64,000 nucleotides of DNA, from NCBI GenBank assembly GCA_937876315.1, contig CALEHQ010000045.1, positions 1 to 64,000 on the forward strand, given 5' to 3'. Shown piece after piece: positions 9,505 through 18,208 of this stretch; position 1 is the first letter of the stretch, and every line of letters begins with the position of its first letter. The DNA comes from an uncultured Actinomycetes bacterium (lineage in GTDB: Bacteria; Actinomycetota; Acidimicrobiia; Acidimicrobiales; Acidimicrobilacustridaceae). Below the pieces are notes generated by a model. It saw nothing but the letters and a program-made list of their open reading frames with translations, ran no database searches and had not been told where the DNA came from. A program made the translations under genes and the position numbers.

Positions 9505-10776
9505 TTAGGACGCAGCGCGACGTGGGCGATTTGTTCGAGGGGTGCTCGCCCGAGTGATGAAGATCGGTTCGGTCCGCTCGATAACCGACTCGGCGCCAAT
9601 GATGACTTTGGCCACGTCTTCACGGCTCGGGAGGTCGTACATGATTTCGAGGAGGACCTCTTCGAGGATTGCACGTAGCCCACGAGCACCCGTGCCACGA
9701 ACAAGTGCCTGATCAGCGATGGCATTGAGCGCTTCCGGCGTGAACTCAAGTTCGACGTCTTCAAATTCGAAGAACTTTTGGTACTGCTTCACAAGAGCGT
9801 TACGAGGTTCGACAAGAATTTCGACGAGCGCTTCACGGTCCAGGTTGGCGACAGCACCGACCACTGGGAGTCGGCCGATGAATTCGGGGATAAGACCAAA
9901 CTTAATGAGGTCTTCCGGGAGGATGCTCTTGTAGAGCGCACCAACATCGGTCTTGTCGGAACGAAGTTCGGCAGAGAAGCCAATACCTTTTTTACCAATT
10001 CGGCTTTCGATGAGTTTGTCGATGCCTGCGAATGCGCCACCACAGATGAAGAGAATGTTGGTGGTATCGATCTGAATGAATTCCTGATGTGGATGCTTAC
10101 GTCCACCCTGAGGCGGAACCGATGCGGTGGTTCCTTCAAGAATCTTCAATAGTGCTTGCTGCACACCTTCTCCGGAAACATCGCGAGTGATCGACGGATT
10201 CTCGGCTTTGCGAGCAACCTTGTCGATTTCGTCGATGTAAATGATGCCGGTCTCGGCCTTCTTGACGTCGTAGTCGGCAGCTTGAATGAGCTTCAGCAGA
10301 ATGTTCTCGACGTCTTCACCGACATAACCGGCTTCGGTAAGTGCTGTTGCGTCGGCGATTGCAAACGGAACGTTCAGCATGCGGGCAAGGGTCTGGGCAA
10401 GAAGTGTCTTACCGCAGCCAGTCGGACCAATGAGAAGAATGTTCGACTTTGCGAGTTCGACATCGTCACGTTGCGCAGCGCCGTACTGAACTCGGCGGTA
10501 ATGGTTGTACACCGCGACGGAAAGAATTCGCTTCGCTTGTTCCTGTCCAACGATGTAGTCGTTCAGGAATTCAAAGATTTCGACCGGCTTCGGGAGTTCT
10601 TCGAGAGACAGTTCGCCGGTTTCGGAAAGTTCCTCTTCGATGATCTCGTTGCACAGGTCAATGCACTCGTCGCAGATGTAGACACCAGGACCAGCGATCA
10701 ATTTCTTGACCTGCTTCTGGGACTTCCCGCAAAACGAGCACTTCAGAAGTTCGCCACCATCTCCGAACTTGGCCAC
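9505..10776 (-). CDS. clpX: ClpX, ATP-dependent unfoldase of the ClpXP protease
   Basis: A 423-residue AAA+ ATPase. The N-terminal zinc-binding domain has Cys13, Cys16, Cys35 and Cys38. The Walker A motif is [12 protein letters not shown], Walker B is IIYIDEIDK, and a GYVGEDVE pore loop follows the P-loop. ClpX unfolds tagged substrates, including tmRNA-tagged chains, and feeds them to ClpP. It starts with GTG at 10776 and lies 28 bases after clpP in the tig-clpP-clpX operon. Confidence 0.97.
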   Translation of the reverse strand: MAKFGDGGELLKCSFCGKSQKQVKKLIAGPGVYICDECIDLCNEIIEEELSETGELSLEELPKPVEIFEFLNDYIVGQEQAKRILSVAVYNHYRRVQYGAAQRDDVELAKSNILLIGPTGCGKTLLAQTLARMLNVPFAIADATALTEAGYVGEDVENILLKLIQAADYDVKKAETGIIYIDEIDKVARKAENPSITRDVSGEGVQQALLKILEGTTASVPPQGGRKHPHQEFIQIDTTNILFICGGAFAGIDKLIESRIGKKGIGFSAELRSDKTDVGALYKSILPEDLIKFGLIPEFIGRLPVVGAVANLDREALVEILVEPRNALVKQYQKFFEFEDVELEFTPEALNAIADQALVRGTGARGLRAILEEVLLEIMYDLPSREDVAKVIIGAESVIERTEPIFITRASTPRTNRPRRAAS

Positions 10777-10804
10777 GTTGGGGTACCCCTTGGTCTGTTG
10801 AGTC

Positions 10805-11470
10805 TTAACGAATGGCCGTGATTGGACCGCTCGTATCGGCGAGCTCCCGGACTGAAATCACCTCGTCGATGATCCCGTAGTCCTTCGCTTCCTCTGCAGA
10901 CATTACAAAGTCCCGGTCGGTGTCCCGGTGGATCTTCTCTTGGGTCTGCCCTGTATGGAAGGAAAGGACCTCTTCCAGAAGGGATCGGATGCGGAGAATC
11001 TCTCGGGCCGCCAGCTCGATATCGGTGGCCTGGCCCTGAGCTCCGGCATAGGGCTGGTGGATCAAAATGCGGGCGTGAGGCAGGGCAAGACGCTTTCCGG
11101 GGGTGCCGGCAGCGAGGAGAACAGCGGCAGCGGAAGCAGCCTGACCAAAGCAGATGGTCATGATGTCGGGCTTTACGAACTGCATGGTGTCGTAGATCGC
11201 CATAAGGGCAAGAACATCGCCACCAGGGCTGTTGATGTAGATGTTGATGTCCTTGTCGGGATTCTCCGACTCGAGGTGCAGCAGCTGAGCGCAGATGAGA
11301 TTGGCAACGGTGTCATCGATCGGAGTGCCAATGAAAATGATGTTTTCCTTGAGCAATCGCGAGTAGAGGTCGGCCGTGATGGTCTGACCTCGACTGGTTT
11401 CATAAATAACCGTCGGGTTTGGGATGTAGTTGCTGATCTTGAGGTTGGCCAAGCCGCTGGATTCGGTCAC
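10805..11470 (-). CDS. clpP2: ClpP2-type ATP-dependent protease proteolytic subunit
   Basis: A 221-residue serine peptidase with catalytic triad Ser113 (in [12 protein letters not shown]), His138 (in ILIHQP) and Asp187, at the same spacing as E. coli ClpP. The [19 protein letters not shown] segment and the KDYGIID C-terminal region resemble mycobacterial ClpP2 rather than ClpP1. The GTG start overlaps the tig stop by four bases. A ClpP1-type partner is encoded at 28676-29278 rather than next door as in most actinobacteria. The paralogue label is an inference from these motifs. Confidence 0.93.
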   Translation of the reverse strand: MTESSGLANLKISNYIPNPTVIYETSRGQTITADLYSRLLKENIIFIGTPIDDTVANLICAQLLHLESENPDKDINIYINSPGGDVLALMAIYDTMQFVKPDIMTICFGQAASAAAVLLAAGTPGKRLALPHARILIHQPYAGAQGQATDIELAAREILRIRSLLEEVLSFHTGQTQEKIHRDTDRDFVMSAEEAKDYGIIDEVISVRELADTSGPITAIR

Positions 11471-12843
11471 TCGGTTTCGTCCTCCTCGGACGCTGGGGTC
11501 TCCGGCACGGTATCGCCATCCTCATCATCTGCGACTGCAAGATCGGCAAAAACGATGCTGTTGCCAGCTTCGTCAGAGATGCGGACCGATTCGGTCAGCC
11601 AATCGAGAGCCTTACGCTTCGAGATGTCGGTCTTCAGGGCAGGAAGATGTCCGGCCTCGGTGAGCTGAGTGCGCACAACATCGCTGCCCTGCTGCACACG
11701 AGCAGCCACAGCCTCGAACTCGATGTCCAGATCTTCTTCGAGAACTTCGATGGATTCGGACAACGCAATCGCACGAAGAGCGAGATCGACGCGAGCGGAA
11801 CGATCGGCGGTGGTCTTGAGGTCGTCAAGGAACTGCTCGGTGTCGGTTCCAGAGAACTGAAGCCACTGTTCAAGCGAAAGACCCTGAGCCTGCAGACGCA
11901 TCGCCATGTCCTGGAGACGCTCGTTCATTTCGGCGGCAATGAGAGGCTCGGGAAGTTCGTCTGTGACCAGTTCGGCAAGTGCCTCGCCGATCTTCTCGCG
12001 AACCATCATTTGCGACTGTGCCTTGCGAACTTCGGTCATGCGGGTGACGAGATCGTCGCGCCATGCCGCCATCGTCTCGAACTCTGATGCCTGGGCAGCG
12101 AATTCGTCATTGAGCTCAGGAAGAACCTTGGCTTTCACCTCGGTGATGGTGACCTCGAAATGGAGTGGGTCTTCCTCTTCACCGTTGGGATGAGGTGCAT
12201 CGAACGAACGAGTGTCGCCGGCTGCAGCGCCGACGAGTTGCTCGTCGAGCTCGGGAACAATGCCTGCGGAACCGACCTCGTAGAGGTACGAACTCGCAAC
12301 AAGGCCTTCAAGAACCTCATCGTTTTGTGAGCCCTCGATGTCGACCGTGACGAAATCGCCAGAGCCAGCAGCGCGCTCAACAACTTCAAGTTCACCATAT
12401 TGATTGCGGAAGCGATCAAGCTGAGCATCGATTTCGTCGTCCGAAGGAGTCGGCGCTGGAATCTCTACAGCCATATCGGCGTAGCCACTCACGATGATGA
12501 CGGGACGAACTTCGACAATGGCGTCGAACTTGATGATTCCCGATTCTTGACCATCGGTGATCTCGATCTCCGGAGGAGCGATCACATCGACCTCGTTCGC
12601 GAGCACTGCGTCGGAGTAGTACTCCGGCAAAGCGTCGTTCAATGCTTGAGCTCGACCGGCGCCAGCGCCGATATGTGACTCAAGAACCCGACGTGGCGCT
12701 TTTCCGGGACGGAACCCAGGAATACGCACCTCACGGGCGATCTTTTTGAACGCCGCGTCGACGGCTGATTCGAATTCCTGCTCGTCGATCTCGACGGACA
12801 GCTTGACCTTGTTGCCCTCGAGGGCTTCGACAGTTGATTTCAC
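11467..12843 (-). CDS. tig: Trigger factor, ribosome-associated chaperone/PPIase
   Basis: A 458-residue protein. The N-terminal ribosome-binding domain contains the signature [13 protein letters not shown]. An FKBP-type prolyl isomerase domain begins near [11 protein letters not shown], and a helical C-terminal domain has an acidic tail. Trigger factor binds nascent chains at the exit tunnel. The GTG start lies just after an oppositely oriented tRNA-Pro gene. It is the first gene of the tig-clpP-clpX operon. Confidence 0.96.
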   Translation of the reverse strand: MKSTVEALEGNKVKLSVEIDEQEFESAVDAAFKKIAREVRIPGFRPGKAPRRVLESHIGAGAGRAQALNDALPEYYSDAVLANEVDVIAPPEIEITDGQESGIIKFDAIVEVRPVIIVSGYADMAVEIPAPTPSDDEIDAQLDRFRNQYGELEVVERAAGSGDFVTVDIEGSQNDEVLEGLVASSYLYEVGSAGIVPELDEQLVGAAAGDTRSFDAPHPNGEEEDPLHFEVTITEVKAKVLPELNDEFAAQASEFETMAAWRDDLVTRMTEVRKAQSQMMVREKIGEALAELVTDELPEPLIAAEMNERLQDMAMRLQAQGLSLEQWLQFSGTDTEQFLDDLKTTADRSARVDLALRAIALSESIEVLEEDLDIEFEAVAARVQQGSDVVRTQLTEAGHLPALKTDISKRKALDWLTESVRISDEAGNSIVFADLAVADDEDGDTVPETPASEEDETE

Positions 12844-12951
12844 AGGTTGGCGAGTCTACCGGTGCCATTTGGCACCACGTCCACCTGAGAGATTCGGCCT
12901 TGGTTCGATCTCGCACGAGCACCTGGAGTTCTGCCTGTACCATGACCCCGC

Positions 12952-13025
12952 CGGGGAATGGCGCAGCTTGGTAGCGCGCCTGCTTTGGGAGCAGGAGGCC
13001 GGGAGTTCGAATCTCCCTTCCCCGA
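12952..13025 (+). tRNA. tRNA-Pro (anticodon TGG)
   Basis: A cloverleaf can be folded by eye. The 7-bp acceptor stem pairs CGGGGAA with TTCCCCG, the D arm contains GCGC..GCGC, the anticodon arm is CCTGC/GCAGG with loop TTTGGGA, and the T arm contains GGGAG-TTCGAAT-CTCCC. The discriminator base is A at 13025. CCA is not encoded. A possible -10 element TACCAT lies at 12938-12943. Confidence 0.96.
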
Positions 13026-13062
13026 CTCGTGCACAACCGAAAACTCACAATCTGGGGCTTCA

Positions 13063-14349
13063 ATGGACTCTGGAAGCAACGCAGCGCCGAATCTCGCTGA
13101 GCAAACGGTTGGAAATACACAGGTCTCGCCTGATGGTCCCGGTCGCTCTGATCGGGACCAGACGGTTAGGTGGCTCGCCGCGATTCTGTCCCTCACCGCT
13201 GCTGCCATTCATTTCGGATACGCACCGCATCACCTTTCCGACGATTGGGCCCACGGCTGGTTCTTCATGGTGACTGCCGCGTACCAATGCCTATTCGCCG
13301 TACTGATCGTCGCTCGCCCCCGTCGTTGGGTCTGGGCATCGGCAATTGTCGTAAACACAGGCATCATCGCGACCTGGCTGGTTTCGCGGACCGTCGGACT
13401 CCCCCTCGGCCCCGAAGCATTGCGTTCCGAATCCTTCTCAGCGCCCGACATCGTGAGTTCGGTGATCGCAGGCGCGATCATCGTTCTGTCAATTGTTGCT
13501 CTTTCGTTCCCCGCTGTACTCCAACGGCAATCTCACGATCGAATTTCGCTTCGCTTCGCAGCGTTCGCGATCGGAAGCGTCGCCGTTGTTCTTGGTGCTC
13601 TCATGCTCACTCCCACCTACACCTCTGCTCACGAGTCAGGTGGACATGGACACAGTGAAACGGCAGCACTTGATGGAACGACTCCATGTGAACTCTCGGG
13701 TCCTCCTGCATCTCCTGGCCAGGTTGCGATCGACGCAGAAGGACACAGTCACAGAGGACCGTCGCCCCAGGTGGTTCTCACTCAAGCAGAACGCGAGCAG
13801 TTAATCGCCCAACAAGAGCTTGCGCGAACTGTCGTCGCCAAGTACCCGACTGTTGCTGACGCTGAAGCCGGGGGTTATAGGAAGTCGACAGAGTTTGTTC
13901 CCTGCATTGGCGCTCACTACACCAACCCACGTCTCACTTTTGGATTCAATCCAGCGCGACCATCAGAACTTCTCTTCGACGGGACGTCGCCAAATTCGAA
14001 GATCGTTGGCTTGAGTTACTTAGTCTTCAGTCTGGGCGGTGCCCCTGATGGATTCGCCGGTGGAAATGACATCTGGCATCAGCACAACAGCAACGGCGGC
14101 CTTTGCCAGAAGAATGGACTTGTCATTGGCGGGGAGGCCATGAGCGAGGACGACTGCAAGGCCTTGGGGGGCAAAAAGATCGCTCTCGACAATGTCTGGA
14201 TGCTCCATGACTGGATCGTTCCTGGTTGGGAATGTTCGTGGGGGGTCTTTGCCGGCGAGTGCCCTGAACTCGGCGGCCGAACCGGCGGCACCGCATGGGA
14301 TGAGCCAGCACCGGGCTCAGCCGGCGCCCAACTCACTGCTGCGAATTAG
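13063..14349 (+). CDS. Membrane protein with a large His/Cys-containing extracytoplasmic domain, function unknown
   Basis: A 428-residue protein read from ATG 13063, because longer in-frame starts would run through the tRNA-Pro gene. Five hydrophobic segments are visible (about residues 37-53, 63-83, 90-110, 128-150, 163-182). They contain a HFGYAPHHLSDDWAHGWFF motif that I recognise from uncharacterised actinobacterial membrane proteins. Residues after about 185 are extracytoplasmic and His-rich (ESGGHGHSE, EGHSHRG). They end in a conserved-looking domain with CIGAHYTNP, FAGGNDIWHQHNSNGG and several Cys residues. The paired His motifs suggest metal binding, but no characterised family fits. 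It begins only 37 bases after tRNA-Pro. Confidence 0.8.
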   Translation: MDSGSNAAPNLAEQTVGNTQVSPDGPGRSDRDQTVRWLAAILSLTAAAIHFGYAPHHLSDDWAHGWFFMVTAAYQCLFAVLIVARPRRWVWASAIVVNTGIIATWLVSRTVGLPLGPEALRSESFSAPDIVSSVIAGAIIVLSIVALSFPAVLQRQSHDRISLRFAAFAIGSVAVVLGALMLTPTYTSAHESGGHGHSETAALDGTTPCELSGPPASPGQVAIDAEGHSHRGPSPQVVLTQAEREQLIAQQELARTVVAKYPTVADAEAGGYRKSTEFVPCIGAHYTNPRLTFGFNPARPSELLFDGTSPNSKIVGLSYLVFSLGGAPDGFAGGNDIWHQHNSNGGLCQKNGLVIGGEAMSEDDCKALGGKKIALDNVWMLHDWIVPGWECSWGVFAGECPELGGRTGGTAWDEPAPGSAGAQLTAAN

Positions 14350-14383
14350 GTTCCGTTCTGTTCGCGATAACCTGACTGCTCTT

Positions 14384-14458
14384 GCGGGTGTAGCTCAATG
14401 GCTAGAGCACCGTCCTTCCAAGTCGGCTATGAGGGTTCGATTCCCTTCACCCGCTCCA
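14384..14458 (+). tRNA. tRNA-Gly (anticodon TCC)
   Basis: Acceptor GCGGGTG pairs with CACCCGC. The anticodon loop is CTTCCAA, and the T arm is GAGGG-TTCGATT-CCCTT. Discriminator T is at 14455 and the encoded CCA spans 14456-14458. It lies 34 bases after the preceding membrane-protein gene and is followed by a hairpin terminator. Confidence 0.96.
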
Positions 14459-14463
14459 CGCAA

Positions 14464-14490
14464 ACGAGAGGCTCCGATGGGGCCTCTCGT
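14464..14490 (+). terminator. Hairpin downstream of tRNA-Gly
   Basis: A perfect 9-bp stem ACGAGAGGC/GCCTCTCGT with a 9-base loop sits six bases past the tRNA CCA end. There is no long T run, so it is a probable rather than canonical intrinsic terminator. Confidence 0.55.
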
Positions 14491-14562
14491 CGCGTTGGGG
14501 CCCGATGAGGATTCAGCACGAGGAGCCAAGCCACGACGAATCCCTTCACTAGTGTCGAACCA

Positions 14563-16116
14563 ATGAAGGCGACGTCGATTGGTCACGCAGGCATCCTCAT
14601 CGAGACCGCCGATGTGTCGATCGTTTGTGATCCATGGTTCATTCCTGCCTTCCACGGTTCCTGGTGTGTTTTCCCCCGCAACGACCAGTTATCTGACGAA
14701 CTCATGGCTCGCATTGAGTCGCCTGACTATCTCTATATCTCCCACATCCACGGAGATCATTTCGACGAACGATGGCTCCCCGATCACGTCAATCGCAGTG
14801 CGACTGTTTTGTTGCCCGGCTTCCCCACCCGAGAGCTCGAAGATCGCCTGCGCACGATTGGATTCAGGAACTTCGTCCATACCGTCGATGGCCAAGAGAT
14901 CGATCTGCTCGGCAGCACCCGTGCAGCAATTCATTGCGAGACTTCGATTACAGACGGACCAGGCGGCGATTCAGCCCTCGTCGTTTCCGACGCATCGGGG
15001 CGTGTTGTCAATCAGAACGATTGCCGCACGCACGACCTCGCTGCGCTCGCGTCGCACGGGCCAATAGATCTGCATTGGGTGCAATACAGCGGCGCAATCT
15101 GGTACCCGATGGTGTACGACGAGCCAGATGATGTGATGCGCGAACTCATCGACGCAAAAGTCGACAGTCAGTTCTCGCGAGCCATGCGTTACGTCGAAGT
15201 CCTCGACGCACGTGCCGTAGTGCCCAGCGCTGGTCCCCCAGTATTTCTCGACCCCGACCTCTTTGGCCTCAACATCATTACTGGCGATGAACTGAGCATC
15301 TTTCCTGATCAACGCTCATTCATGGATCGACTCGCCGACGCCGGCCACACCGGAATCCTTGCCATTCCTGGCACATGCATTGAGGTCGCCCCCGACCGTA
15401 TCGATGTCACGCACCCCTGCTCGGCCCCAGAACTATCCGCAATCTTCGAAGACAAAGAGGCCTACCTCCGCACCTATCAAAGCGATTGGCTCCCGTTTAT
15501 CGAAGATCAGAAATCACAATGGGCCCAACCCACCGACAGCCTGACCGACGAACTCAAGTCATGGTGGGAGCCACTCCTTGCCTCTGCACCGAATCTGCGC
15601 AAAGGCGTTGGCGACATCTGCGTGATCGATATGGGCGATCTCAAGGTTGCGATCGACTTTCCCAATGGCACCGTCAGCGAATGGGACGGATGCGAGCACG
15701 GTTTTCGATTCACCATTGATCGTCGCCTTGTCGAAACAGTCGCCGCGGAACGCGCCGTCGATTGGAGCAACTCTCTGTTCCTCTCTTGTCGCTTCTCAGC
15801 ATGGCGGCGCGGCCCGTTCAATGAGTACGTCTACAACTTCTTCAAGTCACTCTCCGAAGCGAGAATGGCTCGTACCGAGGCAGAAGCTCTTCGCAAGGCC
15901 GACCCAGATCGAGGTGGCATAGCGAACGAAGAGATCCAGATTGGCGATTGGATCGTGCAACGCACATGCCCACATCGCGATGCTGATCTTGCCGTCTTTG
16001 GCGAAATCGATGACGGCGAACTTGTGTGCACCCTGCATGGATGGCGGTTCGATTGCAACACTGGCCGATGCCTCACTGCCGAGGAGCAGACCCTGCGCAT
16101 TCGTCCCGCCACATAA
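14563..16116 (+). CDS. Metallo-beta-lactamase-fold protein with C-terminal Rieske [2Fe-2S] domain
   Basis: A 517-residue fusion. The N-terminal part (about 1-290) is a UlaG/CMAH-like metallo-beta-lactamase fold with metal motif HIHGDH at 61-66. A central region (about 340-440), containing IAIDFPNGTV-like and DWSNSLFLSCRFSAWRRG segments, resembles an SCP2-like domain, although this is a tentative reading. The C-terminal 50 residues hold a complete Rieske motif: Cys469-x-His471 and Cys489-x2-His492. CMP-Neu5Ac hydroxylase combines the same two modules in the opposite order (Rieske first). An oxygenase or hydrolase acting on a lipid- or sugar-like substrate is possible but unproven. It has its own upstream region after tRNA-Gly and converges on the acyltransferase gene. 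Confidence 0.85.
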   Translation: MKATSIGHAGILIETADVSIVCDPWFIPAFHGSWCVFPRNDQLSDELMARIESPDYLYISHIHGDHFDERWLPDHVNRSATVLLPGFPTRELEDRLRTIGFRNFVHTVDGQEIDLLGSTRAAIHCETSITDGPGGDSALVVSDASGRVVNQNDCRTHDLAALASHGPIDLHWVQYSGAIWYPMVYDEPDDVMRELIDAKVDSQFSRAMRYVEVLDARAVVPSAGPPVFLDPDLFGLNIITGDELSIFPDQRSFMDRLADAGHTGILAIPGTCIEVAPDRIDVTHPCSAPELSAIFEDKEAYLRTYQSDWLPFIEDQKSQWAQPTDSLTDELKSWWEPLLASAPNLRKGVGDICVIDMGDLKVAIDFPNGTVSEWDGCEHGFRFTIDRRLVETVAAERAVDWSNSLFLSCRFSAWRRGPFNEYVYNFFKSLSEARMARTEAEALRKADPDRGGIANEEIQIGDWIVQRTCPHRDADLAVFGEIDDGELVCTLHGWRFDCNTGRCLTAEEQTLRIRPAT

Positions 16117-16137
16117 CTTTCGGCGCTTCCGGACGGT

Positions 16138-17121
16138 TTACGAAAGCCGGTCTCCGTCAGCGGCAACAACCTTTGCATCGATCTCAAGCCAACAGTCGTC
16201 GAGCCAAGATTCAAACTCATCGCCACTGGGAATTGTCGCTCGTTGGTGTAGCTCCAAAACAACTTTTGCAGACGGTTTGGATTGCGCTAATCGGCGGCGA
16301 ACACCGGCAAAGTTATCAAGCCCATCGAAGCCGACATGCCACATCACCACGACGTCACCGCCGGGAACCTCCTCAAGCAACACCGATGCTCCCGCAGATC
16401 GAGGGGGCAATAACCGCTGCAGCCCGATCAGTTTCGCGTGACGATCAGGGGCTCGACGCTCAAGCCTTTCGACAAGCCCAATTCGTTTTGCCTCATTTGT
16501 GCGGGTGCCCTCGGGAAAGATCACTGCGACATCTCTCTCTCCCATGTTTGCAGCCATCGTTCGAATTCCAGTGAGTTCTTGGCGGACCGCGGCTGATCCG
16601 CGATCAACGAAATAGTTCGGGATGCGCTGTCCAACGACGTCCAGACATGGATCAAAGAGCAACTCCTTCTTCATGACATAACGAGGGAACCGCTTGCCAA
16701 GTGAACCAAAGATCCAAGCGCTCACAAGCGCATCACCAAGGCTTGCGTGTCGTCCGAGGCAGATCAGGGGACCCGCCGAAAGATTCTCGACCCCTTCAAC
16801 CTCTATCGTCAGCCCGCAAGTGATTCGCAACGATCGAATCAATCGCTTCGCCCACCATCGCTGCAATGCGTAATTGGCTCGGCGATTACGTCCTTGACCC
16901 GTGAGCCAGATCAATGCAGCGCCCGTGAGCCCGAAAGTCTCAAGCCAAAGCCAAAGCCATGCGAAGCACAGCAATCGAAACGTTGGTAGCCGCCATTGAC
17001 GCGTTCCAATGTCGATTGCAACAGAGACAACGACCCAAATGGGTAGCAAGATCGTGAGGAACAACGCTCCGACGATGACTCCCGACACCGTGACAGGCCT
17101 GCGAACCCAAGTTTTGCTCAC
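16138..17121 (-). CDS. Lysophospholipid acyltransferase family protein (PlsC-like)
   Basis: About 327 residues with two N-terminal hydrophobic segments. The catalytic HX4D motif is in CLGRHASLGDAL, and the FPEGTRT motif of glycerolipid acyltransferases follows. These enzymes transfer an acyl chain to a lysolipid at the membrane. The start is uncertain: GTG 17121 (VSKTWVRRPV) is used here, while a TTG at 17148 would add nine residues. The C-terminal domain beyond the acyltransferase core is Asp/Arg-rich and longer than in minimal PlsC. The specific acceptor is unknown. Confidence 0.85.
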   Translation of the reverse strand: MSKTWVRRPVTVSGVIVGALFLTILLPIWVVVSVAIDIGTRQWRLPTFRLLCFAWLWLWLETFGLTGAALIWLTGQGRNRRANYALQRWWAKRLIRSLRITCGLTIEVEGVENLSAGPLICLGRHASLGDALVSAWIFGSLGKRFPRYVMKKELLFDPCLDVVGQRIPNYFVDRGSAAVRQELTGIRTMAANMGERDVAVIFPEGTRTNEAKRIGLVERLERRAPDRHAKLIGLQRLLPPRSAGASVLLEEVPGGDVVVMWHVGFDGLDNFAGVRRRLAQSKPSAKVVLELHQRATIPSGDEFESWLDDCWLEIDAKVVAADGDRLS

Positions 17122-17222
17122 CTCCGCATGGTACCGACGGAAATGCAATGCTCACGTGATCGCTGCCGCGAATGATGGGACTGAGATACCGTGGTTGAAT
17201 CGTTGAGTGACCGGAGTAGAGC

Positions 17223-18179
17223 GTGACGAAAACCCAATTCGTCCCCGAAAAGGACCCGAGCGCAGTCCTTGGAGCCACCCGGAAAGTTTTGGGTGGGGGC
17301 ATCGCTGTCGGACCAGCCACACATCTCGCTGAAGAGCGCTCTCGTTTGGCCGAGCTCGCTTGGAAGCACTTCGAGGTCACACAGGTTGGATCGACACTCG
17401 GCGCAGAGATCTCGGGCATTGACCTCGCAACCGACCTCGATGCCGCGGTCATATCCGAGCTCCAGTTCGCCCTTGACAACTACAAGGTGATCTTCTTCCG
17501 CGATCAACCCCTGACATCAGACCAACACGTCGCGTTTGCAAAGCGTTTCGGCGATCTTGAGATTCATCCATTCATTCCGTCAAACACCGGAGTGCCAGAA
17601 TTAGTTCGATTTGAAAAGACGGCGGAAGTCGCTGGCTACGAAAACTCATGGCACCACGACGTCACGTGGCGAGAGGAGCCCTCGATGGGAGCGATCCTTC
17701 ACGGCATCGAACTCCCTCCACTGGGCGGCGACACGCTCTTTTCGGACATGGGTGCCGCCTACGACGGTCTTCCCGACGAAATCAAGGCTCAGATTGATGA
17801 CCTCACGGCAGAGCATGACTTTATGAAAAGCTTCGGCCACACCGTCCCCGAGGACCGCAAAGCTGAAACCCGTGAGATGTTTCCCATCGTTCAACACCCT
17901 GTCGTCATCACACACGAACGCACTGGCCGAAAATTGCTTTACGTCAACCGAAATTTCGTGAACCGGATTTTGGGAGTCCCTGAAGAAGAAAGCACAGCAC
18001 TTCTCAGTTACCTGTGCGATCAGGCGGCCACAGTCGAATACCAGGTTCGCTTTAATTGGAAACCGCACTCCATTGCCTTCTGGGACAACAGATCAGTACA
18101 GCATTACGCGTCGAGCGACTACTGGCCTCAACGACGAGTCATGGAACGAGCCAGCATCATGGGTTCTCGCCCGAGGTAA
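17223..18179 (+). CDS. TauD/TfdA-family Fe(II)/2-oxoglutarate dioxygenase
   Basis: A 318-residue enzyme. The iron ligands are His144 and Asp146 (in WHHDVTW) and distal His294 in WDNRSVQHYASSDY, followed by an Arg-rich 2-oxoglutarate-binding segment (PQRRVMER). These match the TauD signature closely. Family members hydroxylate taurine, sulfonates, alkyl sulfates or aryloxyacetates; the substrate here cannot be read off. An N-terminal extension of about 45 residues precedes the core. The GTG start at 17223 has GGAG six bases upstream. It converges on the MFS transporter gene. Confidence 0.9.
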   Translation: MTKTQFVPEKDPSAVLGATRKVLGGGIAVGPATHLAEERSRLAELAWKHFEVTQVGSTLGAEISGIDLATDLDAAVISELQFALDNYKVIFFRDQPLTSDQHVAFAKRFGDLEIHPFIPSNTGVPELVRFEKTAEVAGYENSWHHDVTWREEPSMGAILHGIELPPLGGDTLFSDMGAAYDGLPDEIKAQIDDLTAEHDFMKSFGHTVPEDRKAETREMFPIVQHPVVITHERTGRKLLYVNRNFVNRILGVPEEESTALLSYLCDQAATVEYQVRFNWKPHSIAFWDNRSVQHYASSDYWPQRRVMERASIMGSRPR

Positions 18180-18183
18180 ACGA

Positions 18184-18208
18184 GCTCACGCAACTACATA
18201 GCGTGAGC
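18184..18208. terminator. Convergent hairpin between dioxygenase and MFS genes
   Basis: An 8-bp perfect stem GCTCACGC/GCGTGAGC with a 9-base loop sits in the short gap between the two convergent genes and overlaps the end of the MFS frame. It has no T run. It could act as a bidirectional terminator. Confidence 0.45.
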
